From: Bacillus sp. FJAT-29937
GTDB lineage: Bacteria > Bacillota > Bacilli > Bacillales > Cytobacillaceae
NCBI RefSeq assembly: GCF_001509555.1
Contig: NZ_LMAS01000006.1
Coordinates: 314,079-378,078 of the forward strand
Length of the DNA: 64,000 nt
Reading direction: 5' to 3'
In this document: positions 15,498 to 23,325 of the stretch, one piece after another
Numbering within the stretch: position 1 is the stretch's first letter
Layout: each line of letters starts with the position of its first letter
Position numbers and translations under genes: made by a program
Notes under the pieces: model-generated
The model's database searches: none
Seen by the model: only the letters and a program-made list of their open reading frames with translations
Told to the model about the DNA's origin: nothing

Positions 15498-17423
15498 TTG
15501 GTGCCAAGGTCTTCTCGACATAAGAGTCATAAGAGAAAGCAAAGGAAAAAGTTGTTAAAGGCATTTTCGTCTAGTGTAGCTGTTTCATCCCTTATATTAG
15601 GAAGCGGGCATTTAGTATCGCCTACATACAGCGAATTTAATTCGGTTAAAGAGAAGGAAGTGGAAGTTTCTGCGTGTTTTATATTTCCAAGCAGGGTTGA
15701 GGAATTGCTGAAAGATACAGAAGATCTTCGAAAGGAAGCACAGGCCAGATTAGGCGAAGTCGAGGGGGAAGTAGCGGGACTAGATGTGGACTCGCTTAAT
15801 AAAAGAATCGCAGAGCTAATGAAAGATGTTGAAACAGCAGAAGGAACCGATGGGGGAGCAGCAGATGACACTTCATCCCAAGAACCTAGTGCGGATACGG
15901 CACCAATTGATGGATTTCAGGCAGAGCATGCCGAGTTAAAGGCAGAAAGCGCTGCGCTCGCCGCTCTAGAAAGCACACTCACCACTTTTGAACAAACATT
16001 TAACGCAAATCAGAAAGAAATGGACGCACTTGAAGGAATCACTGGAAACATTGACGGCATACTTACTGATTTGCATAGGATCATTTCAGAAGATTTTCCT
16101 CAAGCCCTGAAGCGGACAAAGGATATACTGAAGGAGATCAATGATATTATTGACTATATTGAAAGCATAAAGTACGATGCCGTCACCCAATGTGGATTTA
16201 AACTTGAGTATTTTGATGACATCATCCTAGTAGAAATGAAATCGAATAGAGATTTAACAGAAAAGGTAGTTGGAAATCTTGAAATTCAGCTAGCAAATCA
16301 TAAAGAGCAAATGCTTCAGCTAGATAGTGATAATAATAAACTGAAAGCAAACTTCGAGAAACTTCAACAGGAAAATGTGACGTTGTTAGCTAAAATCGAA
16401 GGTATAAAAGCACAAATTGCAGCGGCAAAGGATCGAATTGCAGCAATTACCCAGAGAATTGCTGACTTGAAAGCATTACAGGCGGAAAAGGACATCTTAC
16501 TCGCAGGAATGGATGCACTAAAAGAAAATCTGAAGAAGTCAACTGACTTAACAGAGGAACAAATCGAGCAACTATTAGAAAAGTTAGAAGGACTTTATAA
16601 GAATGTAGAAGATATTACACTTGAAAATAAAGACATGTCCGCGATCGAAAAAGCTATTGTTGAATTTGATCAAGAAATTGAACAAGAAGTAGAGAAGACA
16701 AAATTAGAAAAAGAAAGGATTGCATTGGAAGAACAGGCAAGGATCGAGCAGGAAGCTAAAGATGCAGCAGAAGCAGCAGCGAAGGCAAAGCTAGAGGGAG
16801 AGGGTAAAGAGGGGACAGGGGATACAGATGCAGATACGGATACAGATGTAGATACGGATACAGATGTAGATACGGACACAGATGCAGATACGGATACAGA
16901 TGTAGATACGGATACAGATGCAGATACGGATACAGATGTAGATACGGACACAGATGTAGATACGGATACAGATGCAGATACAGATACAAATACAGATATA
17001 GATAAAGACAAAGACAAAGACAAAGATAAAGACAAAGATAAAGACAACAAAGACAAAGACAAAGATAAAGATAAAGACAAAGACAAGGATAAGGACAAAG
17101 ACAAACCAATTAACCCAGGACAAGGCAAGGACAATAAAGGAAACCAAAAAGACAATGAGGATCAAGGTCAAAAATCTCAAGAGCCACAGCCTAGTAATAA
17201 GAAGGTAGACCAAGTGAAAACAGAGCAGGCAAGAAAAGAAAGTGCAATTCAACGAGAAAATGGGATTAATCTTCTGTTAAATCTGCTGGAGAGTCAAAAG
17301 GCGGGAAATGATCAAAGTAAACCACAAATAAAAGAAGAGAACAAGGTAGAAATGAGAAATGAAAAATCGAACCATCCATCAGTAGTGGAAGTAGCCCCAA
17401 CAGCAACACATAGTCCGGTTTAA
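15498..17423 (+). CDS. Secreted coiled-coil surface protein with Asp-Thr and Lys-Asp repeats
   Basis: AAGGAGG places the start at TTG 15498 (or GTG 15501), giving about 641 residues. A very basic leader (HKSHKRKQRKK) precedes a hydrophobic export segment (about 23-45). Most of residues 60-440 is predicted coiled coil (heptad-rich, with KEQMLQLDSDNNKLKAN). Then come DTDADTDTDV-type repeats, a K-D-K-D run, and a polar tail. No LPXTG, SLH or other wall anchor is visible. I do not recognise a named family. The highly charged repeats suggest a cell-surface or matrix role, possibly metal binding. A 5' leader hairpin CAGGTT/AACCTG lies at 15433-15456, after a TATAAT box at 15400-15405. Confidence 0.75.
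   Translation: MVPRSSRHKSHKRKQRKKLLKAFSSSVAVSSLILGSGHLVSPTYSEFNSVKEKEVEVSACFIFPSRVEELLKDTEDLRKEAQARLGEVEGEVAGLDVDSLNKRIAELMKDVETAEGTDGGAADDTSSQEPSADTAPIDGFQAEHAELKAESAALAALESTLTTFEQTFNANQKEMDALEGITGNIDGILTDLHRIISEDFPQALKRTKDILKEINDIIDYIESIKYDAVTQCGFKLEYFDDIILVEMKSNRDLTEKVVGNLEIQLANHKEQMLQLDSDNNKLKANFEKLQQENVTLLAKIEGIKAQIAAAKDRIAAITQRIADLKALQAEKDILLAGMDALKENLKKSTDLTEEQIEQLLEKLEGLYKNVEDITLENKDMSAIEKAIVEFDQEIEQEVEKTKLEKERIALEEQARIEQEAKDAAEAAAKAKLEGEGKEGTGDTDADTDTDVDTDTDVDTDTDADTDTDVDTDTDADTDTDVDTDTDVDTDTDADTDTNTDIDKDKDKDKDKDKDKDNKDKDKDKDKDKDKDKDKDKPINPGQGKDNKGNQKDNEDQGQKSQEPQPSNKKVDQVKTEQARKESAIQRENGINLLLNLLESQKAGNDQSKPQIKEENKVEMRNEKSNHPSVVEVAPTATHSPV
16818..17105 (+). repeat. In-frame 18-bp Asp/Thr and 6-bp Lys/Asp tandem repeats
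   Basis: Units of GATACGGATACAGATG(T/C)A, encoding DTDTDV/A, repeat about nine times to about 16990. GATAAAGACAAAGACAAA-type units (KD) follow to 17105. Such arrays change length easily by slippage. Confidence 0.9.
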
Positions 17424-17441
17424 GTAAAAAAAAATAAATAG

Positions 17442-17474
17442 CTCCGGTAGATGACCAAAGCTACCGGGGTTTTT
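17442..17474 (+). terminator. Terminator of the coiled-coil protein gene
   Basis: CTCCGGTAG and CTACCGGGG form a 9-bp stem (one G-U), followed by TTTTT, 18 bases after the stop. Confidence 0.85.
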
Positions 17475-17515
17475 CTAGTTGGAAAGAGCTAAGGTCGGAA
17501 GGATATTAAAAATAA

Positions 17516-17640
17516 AACAAAAAAAGCCAGCACCCCATTGCGGGATACTGACAAAAGGCCGGCAGATCACTCTGCCCAGTTAGGTAAGCACCAGTCATTG
17601 GAATATTCCATTACTAGTGTCCATATATTAGACGTTTAGA
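17516..17640 (-). terminator. Structured 3' region with terminator for the Ig-like operon
   Basis: On the minus strand a G+C-rich, hairpin-rich segment follows the 88-aa gene. It contains GGCAGAGTGATCTGCC, then a GCCGGC...GCTGGC stem enclosing CCC/GGGG, ending in seven T. An imperfect dyad around TGGAATATTCCA lies at 17589-17625. The terminator function is well supported; the extra structure exceeds what a terminator needs and may be part of a processed RNA. Confidence 0.6.
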
Positions 17641-17654
17641 CGATTGAAAAGGTT

Positions 17655-17921
17655 TCATTCGATCCGAAGAATTTTAAAATTATTTTCGTTCTGCTCGTCT
17701 ACCTTAGGGAAATCTTCATCTTCTTCATCTATTTCAACGACTTCGCTATCTGAATCGTTTTCTCTCGAGTCAGTGATACTTTCTTGCAGGATCGTATACT
17801 TCCCTTTTTCACCAGCAACTTTATTTCCCTCTTTAAACTCATTGAAAAGCATCGGCCAGATTATCAGGTTAATAATAATCAGGGTAAAAATAAACGTATT
17901 AATAAGAGCCTTTTTTGCCAT
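17655..17921 (-). CDS. Small single-pass membrane protein, 88 aa
   Basis: The ATG overlaps the stop of the preceding gene (TAATG), so it is translationally coupled. Residues about 7-26 are a transmembrane helix (INTFIFTLIIINLIIWPMLF), followed by an acidic tail (EEDEDFPKVDEQNE). It is unrecognised; by context it is an accessory to the two exported Ig-like proteins. Confidence 0.65.
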   Translation of the reverse strand: MAKKALINTFIFTLIIINLIIWPMLFNEFKEGNKVAGEKGKYTILQESITDSRENDSDSEVVEIDEEDEDFPKVDEQNENNFKILRIE

Positions 17922-18658
17922 TACGGAATCACGATCTCCTTTGTCTCCAGCACCTTATTGGATATGCTATACCCTTTAACAGTCAGCTTTTCGCCTTTCT
18001 TCAGGTCTGGTTTATAAAGGACAAACAAGTTACTTCCCTTATATTCAAATTCATTACTGCCTGCCTTCACCTTCGCCACCTGGTCGCTAACTTTAACGGA
18101 GATTTCAACAAAATGTGAATGGCGTTTGGCCTGGGTACTCACCAACTTTGTATCTTTCTGCTTTGAATTTGGAGTAGTGCTAGGACTAGCACTAGGGTCA
18201 CTCTTACTAGTGTTTGTTGAAACTTGTCGATTGTCAGTTTTTGTCGGACTGCTTGTCGCTTTATTGGTGCTCCCCTTAGTAACCAACTTAAAAGGCAAAA
18301 CCGTATGCTCATTTAAAAACGTACTTTTCCCCGTTTTCACATTACCTTTAACATACAAATAATATTGAACTCCTTCCTTATAAGGAGTTTCAGGTGTAAT
18401 CGTTACCTTGCTCTCATCATCAGAAAGACGCAGTTTTGTCCGCAGCTTCTTCTGACTCTCATCTATAATATAGAAGTTTTGCTTCTTAACCGTCCCTTTG
18501 TTCACCGGTGCAGTAAAAGTAATCGACCAGCTCTTTAATGGCTCTTTAATCGTCCTTTCATCTAATACAACCTTTTCAATCGAAGCTTGTCCTGTCAGAA
18601 TGCCAGGAAATACGACAATAATTGCAATCATACTAATAAGAAGGAATGCTCTTCTCAT
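17921..18658 (-). CDS. Exported protein with SbsA-type Ig-like domain and Ser/Thr linker
   Basis: The ATG at 18658 lies one base after the upstream stop (TAG A ATG) and has GAGG upstream; it gives 245 residues. It has a signal peptide or N-terminal anchor (RRAFLLISMIAIIVVF). An SbsA_Ig-like domain at about 35-125 is recognisable from WSITFTAPVNKGTVKKQNF and SKVTITPETPY. A Ser/Thr-rich linker follows, then a second beta domain. Such domains occur in S-layer and wall-associated proteins of Bacillaceae. It is the middle gene of a three-gene operon. Confidence 0.75.
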   Translation of the reverse strand: MRRAFLLISMIAIIVVFPGILTGQASIEKVVLDERTIKEPLKSWSITFTAPVNKGTVKKQNFYIIDESQKKLRTKLRLSDDESKVTITPETPYKEGVQYYLYVKGNVKTGKSTFLNEHTVLPFKLVTKGSTNKATSSPTKTDNRQVSTNTSKSDPSASPSTTPNSKQKDTKLVSTQAKRHSHFVEISVKVSDQVAKVKAGSNEFEYKGSNLFVLYKPDLKKGEKLTVKGYSISNKVLETKEIVIP

Positions 18659-18659
18659 T

Positions 18660-19646
18660 CTACCTGTCCTCAACCTGTACTTTAATATCCTGCATTAAGC
18701 TTTCAGATAGAAGGGTGGTGAACAATTTGTCATTGGACAGGAGTTCATAGAAGGTGTAGCCCTTCCCCGCTGTTTGGTACTTAAAGGATTCCTTATAGGA
18801 GTTGATTATTTTGCCTTCTTCTGTAGCGAACTTGATGATTTTAGAGTCGATCGTTTTCTGATCTTTATTTTGAACGGTTATACGAACATCAAAGAAGTCA
18901 GGAACTTTTGAAAAACCGATATCAAACACCAATGTTCTTTGCGCTGCCCCTTTTGTTTTCGGAGGAACAGGGTCAGCAAATCCCTTCTGTAAAACACTTC
19001 CATTCCTCATAATATCAACGTGTACCGTATCGACATCATCACTCTTCGTTGTAATATCAATATTTGTGATACCGCTAAAGGAAGTTTGGTCGTCCTTCAT
19101 CGCTCCGGGCTTCTTATGCATAATATTTATTTCATTTATATATCTCTCTGGTGCGAAGGCTTTTATTTGCCTAGGCGCATAGTCATCCAGTAAATTCGTC
19201 AGCCTTCCTTCGTTCACGACCATGAGTTCATGGAAATCAATGAAGTTCGTATGAAAGGAGTACGAAAGAGATTGATAATAGGTCCCGTTTTGCAGCTCTA
19301 CCGCCGGGGAATTCAATTGAACATGGTATTCCTTATTGAAATCCATCATATTCTCTGGAACGATAATTAACGTTTGCCCATCTTTCCGCACATTTTTAAT
19401 GGGAAAATCATAATAAGTGCCATTAATTCTTTCATATAATCTTATATATTGTGAGGACACATTTAAAATGTTGCTATTAAACTCAATTTTAATGTCTGTG
19501 TCGATCGGAACATTCTGCTCCCCTGCTGCAGGAAGTCGCTTTATCACATCAGGATAGGTAGTGGCCCTGGCATGGTTGTGAAACGCGGGTCCTATTATAG
19601 ATAGAAGTAAAATGAACATAACTCCCATCACCTTGGCTGTCTTCAT
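18660..19646 (-). CDS. Exported protein with SbsA-type Ig-like domain
   Basis: The ATG at 19646 is nine bases after AAGGTGG (the alternative two codons upstream is too close) and gives 328 residues. It has a signal peptide ending near HARA-TT. The SbsA_Ig domain occupies about 30-130 (GEQNVPIDTDIKIEFNSNI, LIIVPENMMDFNKEYHV). The C-terminal 190 residues hold beta-rich segments (ITNIDITTKSDDVDTVHVDI) that I do not recognise. It is the first gene of the operon. No membrane anchor or sortase signal is visible. Confidence 0.75.
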   Translation of the reverse strand: MKTAKVMGVMFILLLSIIGPAFHNHARATTYPDVIKRLPAAGEQNVPIDTDIKIEFNSNILNVSSQYIRLYERINGTYYDFPIKNVRKDGQTLIIVPENMMDFNKEYHVQLNSPAVELQNGTYYQSLSYSFHTNFIDFHELMVVNEGRLTNLLDDYAPRQIKAFAPERYINEINIMHKKPGAMKDDQTSFSGITNIDITTKSDDVDTVHVDIMRNGSVLQKGFADPVPPKTKGAAQRTLVFDIGFSKVPDFFDVRITVQNKDQKTIDSKIIKFATEEGKIINSYKESFKYQTAGKGYTFYELLSNDKLFTTLLSESLMQDIKVQVEDR

Positions 19647-19725
19647 TGTCATTAACCACCTTCATATGTAATGTTTCGTTAGTCTTACTATACAACGAAA
19701 TTCGACAATTCTCCATCGAAAAAAA

Positions 19726-19756
19726 GGAAAAAGCCGCCATAATTGGCGGCTTTTCC
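19726..19756. terminator. Strong hairpin upstream of the Ig-like operon
   Basis: GGAAAAAGCCGCC/GGCGGCTTTTCC forms a near-perfect stem. On the minus strand it is followed by CCTTTTTTT, so it would terminate minus-strand RNA from the 19.8-20.4 kb region, where I see no gene. It may shield the operon or end an unseen small RNA. Confidence 0.6.
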
Positions 19757-19990
19757 TGAACGCTGAAGCGAAGGTTAGTACAAGCGTACTATACAAGTTA
19801 AAGAAAGCATCCATTTGGGAGAAAACCTTCTTACCCCTAGTGTAACAAATATTACGGAAAAATACATGAAAAATTTTCTAATTGACCCATTTTTTTATTT
19901 TATATGCAATTTTTTTTGGTTCTTGCATAGAATTAGAGGGTGTGCATTTAGTAATGTTAATATATTTACATTTTTCAAGTTTGAGAAATG

Positions 19991-20170
19991 TCTAGCTACA
20001 GCGCCTACCCCCGACGTACAGGACGTACTAGTGTCGACAATGCGACAGGACGTCGCGTTTTTGTCGACCTCGAGGTTCATAAGCCAATCCGCCAAGAAGG
20101 TTAAACTACAACCTTCTCGGCGGCTAGTCTTATGCTTGTCGGGGGTGGGTGAGGCGCTTCCGCTTTTCTA
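19991..20170. repeat. Bacillaceae-type interspersed palindromic element (MITE-like)
   Basis: This 180-bp, GC-rich island in AT-rich DNA starts TCTAGCTACAGCGCCTACCC and ends GGGTGAGGCGCTTCCGCTTTTCTA. Its ends pair (AGCGCCTACCCCCGAC with GTCGGGGGTGGGTGAGGCGCT), and inner hairpins (GTCGAC pairs, CCGCCAAGAAGG/CCTTCTCGGCGG) fill the middle. Elements with the same end sequences and the CTCGAGGT-CATAAGCC core are, from memory, common between genes in Bacillaceae. The rest of 19647-20450 holds the S-layer promoter. Confidence 0.7.
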
Positions 20171-20313
20171 ATAAACAGTAAATATATTACAAAATTAATA
20201 AAAATATGATAAAAATTGTAGAAATTTAGCAAGCTTTATATTATCATAAGATATATAAACCAAAGTTGGAAAACCTATCTTCACCTGCCAAAAAAAATAT
20301 ACATTGGTAACTA

Positions 20314-20342
20314 TTGCATAAAAGATAATAGTTTGGTATACT
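20314..20342 (+). promoter_or_regulatory. Sigma-A-like promoter of S-layer gene 1
   Basis: TTGCAT and TATACT are separated by exactly 17 bp, 109 bases before the start codon. The resulting long leader is common in S-layer genes, whose mRNAs are usually very stable. Confidence 0.65.
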
Positions 20343-20450
20343 TTTTTACTAGTTAGGTAAGCGGTGGATATAGAGGAAAATACAACCATTGGTTTATTCA
20401 TTGCTAACAAAAAAAATGCACTACATAGCATGAAGGGAGAATACAAGTTT

Positions 20451-22736
20451 ATGAAAAAGAAAGCTATTAAACTAGCAACATCAACAGCTATCGCAGCTTC
20501 AGCATTCGTTGCTGCAGCACCAGCTAACCAAGCTGATGCGGCTGTGAACGTAGATCAATTAGTACAAGACGCACAAAATGCAGGAACAGTCCTTAAATGG
20601 GCTATCTCAGTTGAAGGTTCAGCTGATTATGTAACACGTCCTTATGCTGCTTACAACGCTGCTAAGCAAGCGATTGAAGGTGCTCAAAAAGCACTTAAAG
20701 GTGCAAGTGCTTCTGATAAACTTAAATACGAAGCTAGATTAACTGATCCACAAATCCAAGTGAAACGTGCAACAGCTTACATTGATGCCATCACTTCAAG
20801 CGAAAAAATTAAAGAATTAACTGCTGGCCTAGATGCAGCTGTTAAATCTGGTGATATCGAGAAAGTAGAAGCTGCTTACCACAAAGCTACTGCTGAGTTC
20901 CGTAAGCAATCTGCTCTATTAGACCGCGTTTATGGTCAATCAACTCGTGACGGTATCCGTAACGCAGTTAAACCAGCAATTGAAAAATTAGTTGCTGATA
21001 CTAAAAATGATGTAACTGTTAATATGCTTGCTAAAGCAGCAGCGGCTGATGTTAAAGCTGGCAAATTAGAAGATGCATCTAAAAAATTATCTGAGGCTCA
21101 AGCAATTCTTGATGCAAACGTTCTAAAATGGGAAACTTCTTTACAAAAATCAGTTGATGATGTAGCAGAAGCAATGCCATTAAAAGTGTTATCAATTTCT
21201 GCTGACGGCAAAAACACAGTAACAGTTAAGTTTTCAAAACAAGTTGCTTCAGTTTTACCAGCGAGCCAGTTTACTTTTGATAATGGCTTATTAGTTCAAT
21301 CAGCAGTTGTTGGCGCTGATAAAAAGACTGTTACATTAACAACAACTAACCAAAAAGCTAATACAACTTATACATTAGCTTATCAAGGTGAAGCTACTGG
21401 GGTATCTTTCAAAACTTCTGCAGCAACAGTAGGTAATATTACAGTTGATGCTTCTGACCGTGCTCGTTTAGGTGTTGGTGAGACTCGCACATATACTGTT
21501 ACTTTGAAAAATGCTGACGGCCTTCCTTATGTTGGATCAGTTGCAATCGGTTTATATACTACTTCAGATACAGCAACAGCAGCTCTTGTTGGAACTGGTA
21601 ATGCAAAAATAACTAGTGCAAATGGCGTACTTACGAACTCTGATGCTGTAACAGTAAATAGCGATGTTAATGGAAAAGTAACATTCACTATTGAGGGCGT
21701 GAGTGGTGGAGAAGTATATCCATTTGTATCAAAAAATACTGATCCAGCTGCGGGAATTCAGTTTACAACTGAGGACTATTTATTACTAGGTAGAACTTCA
21801 TATTATGCATTAGCTGGAAATGGAACATATAATGGATCAGTAGACCCGCTACTACAAATTTCTTCTACTGATTATATTGATCTTGAAGGAAATAGACTAG
21901 TTACATCTGTTAGTTCTGTAAATACAATGTTCAAGTGGGACGACAATGATAAGTTCTACATTCAAGGTGTTCTTTCTACTCAAGAACAATTTGAAGCAGC
22001 ATTATCAAATGGTGACACTGTACATGTGAATTACAATGCTACAAAGGCAAACACTTCAGTTTGGAGTATTGTTTCAAACGTAACTTTAGGAAATACTTTA
22101 GACGTAGTTACACCATCTCGTGAAGTATCTTATGATGGTACTGGTGGAACTTACAGAATCACAGGTACTGGTCAACCAGGACATAAGGTAAATCTATACA
22201 AAGTTAACGGTGCGAATACTGCTGCTACTCAAGCAGACTACTTAACAACTGCAACTGTTGATTCTAATGGTGTATGGACTGTACAGGCGCTTGGGCTTAC
22301 TGATGGACTAAATGATTACAAAGTTGTTCAGTATGCACCAACATCTGCTCCAGTATTAGCTGATGCCGTTGCAGTGGATACAATCCATTATGGAAACTTT
22401 GAAATTGCTACTGCAACTCTTGTTGATACAGTAAATGATGGTCAAATTTCAATTGGTGATACAATTGACTTTACATTTGTTAATGAACATGTCTATGACC
22501 ATAACATTGCTACTGCTACAAATGCTACTATCACATTAACAAAAGGACTATTAAGTGCTAAGTTTAATGTTAAACGTGTTGACAATGATACATTAGAGAT
22601 TGTTTCTATTAATGGAACATTACCAAATGGCTTTGATGCAACGTTTGCTACTGGAAAACCTAGTATCACTGCTATTACAAATGTTAAAAACCAAGATAGC
22701 CTAGAATTAAAACATAAGAATAACTTACTTCAATAA
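20451..22736 (+). CDS. SbsC-like S-layer protein 1
   Basis: The ATG at 20451 after GGGAG gives 761 residues. A signal peptide ends near ADA-AV. The N-terminal helical domain (about 31-265) matches SbsC of Geobacillus stearothermophilus: YAAYNAAKQAI, ATAYIDAIT, and LLDRVYGQSTRD at 156-167. In SbsC this domain binds the secondary cell wall polymer, so no SLH motifs are needed. The rest consists of Ig-like beta domains that build the crystalline lattice. Codon use is that of a highly expressed gene. It lies upstream of a glycan export locus, whose product may modify it. Two paralogues follow at 23.3 and 28.4 kb. Confidence 0.9.
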   Translation: MKKKAIKLATSTAIAASAFVAAAPANQADAAVNVDQLVQDAQNAGTVLKWAISVEGSADYVTRPYAAYNAAKQAIEGAQKALKGASASDKLKYEARLTDPQIQVKRATAYIDAITSSEKIKELTAGLDAAVKSGDIEKVEAAYHKATAEFRKQSALLDRVYGQSTRDGIRNAVKPAIEKLVADTKNDVTVNMLAKAAAADVKAGKLEDASKKLSEAQAILDANVLKWETSLQKSVDDVAEAMPLKVLSISADGKNTVTVKFSKQVASVLPASQFTFDNGLLVQSAVVGADKKTVTLTTTNQKANTTYTLAYQGEATGVSFKTSAATVGNITVDASDRARLGVGETRTYTVTLKNADGLPYVGSVAIGLYTTSDTATAALVGTGNAKITSANGVLTNSDAVTVNSDVNGKVTFTIEGVSGGEVYPFVSKNTDPAAGIQFTTEDYLLLGRTSYYALAGNGTYNGSVDPLLQISSTDYIDLEGNRLVTSVSSVNTMFKWDDNDKFYIQGVLSTQEQFEAALSNGDTVHVNYNATKANTSVWSIVSNVTLGNTLDVVTPSREVSYDGTGGTYRITGTGQPGHKVNLYKVNGANTAATQADYLTTATVDSNGVWTVQALGLTDGLNDYKVVQYAPTSAPVLADAVAVDTIHYGNFEIATATLVDTVNDGQISIGDTIDFTFVNEHVYDHNIATATNATITLTKGLLSAKFNVKRVDNDTLEIVSINGTLPNGFDATFATGKPSITAITNVKNQDSLELKHKNNLLQ

Positions 22737-22759
22737 ATAGAAGTAAAATAATTATTAGA

Positions 22760-22805
22760 AAAGGAAAGCTCTATGGATATTTATCTGTAGAGCTTTCCTT
22801 TTTCT
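22760..22805 (+). terminator. Terminator of S-layer gene 1
   Basis: AAGGAAAGCTCTA and TAGAGCTTTCCTT form a 13-bp stem followed by a T-rich run. Confidence 0.9.
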
Positions 22806-23053
22806 TGTTTCCAATACCCGTCTAATATGGGATTTTAATGTACTCTTACAAGATGATGGTGTCTTTTAAAGTATATTCATCGCTTTTCTTTTTGTCATTT
22901 GGAAAGGAATCTTTAGAATGTAGGCTTTTACAGTTAATAGGCTAATTTGAAATTTGAGGTTGTTTGACCACTTCATGTGCTACCTGGTAACGTGGTTTTT
23001 AAATGAGGTTTTGTTTTTTTAAAAAGGATTATGATTAATTATTGGCGCAAAAA

Positions 23054-23114
23054 CACGCAAACTCCAATTCTGGTATATTGGTACGGCCGAGATATGAGAA
23101 TTGGAGTTTGCGTG
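23054..23114. repeat. Perfect 18-bp inverted repeat between convergent S-layer genes
   Basis: CACGCAAACTCCAATTCT (23054-23071) and its exact complement (23097-23114) flank a 25-base centre. There is no T-run, so it is not a normal terminator. The remainder of the 589-bp gap 22737-23325 shows no gene. Confidence 0.9.
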
Positions 23115-23325
23115 AATATGCATTTTTAATATGAAAATCTGTTTAAAAATAATCTTAATGGAATATGTTAACCATTCACCAAGTAATGTGAAACCTACAT
23201 GTTTAAATGAGTGTACTCATGGTAAATGTTAAGTATTTTTTAATGCTAATCCAATACAAACTAGTGGGGCCGTCCTTTACAATCAATTATATAGTTAATA
23301 CAAGATGTGGAAATTGGTATAAACT

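Noticed and set aside
16670..17252. Long minus-strand frames across the Asp/Lys repeat region
   Set aside because: They are mirror frames of low-complexity codons (Ser-Val or Leu-Ser runs); the plus frame has the start site and terminator.
19815..20171. 118-codon plus-strand frame before S-layer gene 1
   Set aside because: It runs through the palindromic Bacillaceae repeat and has no ribosome binding site or sensible composition.
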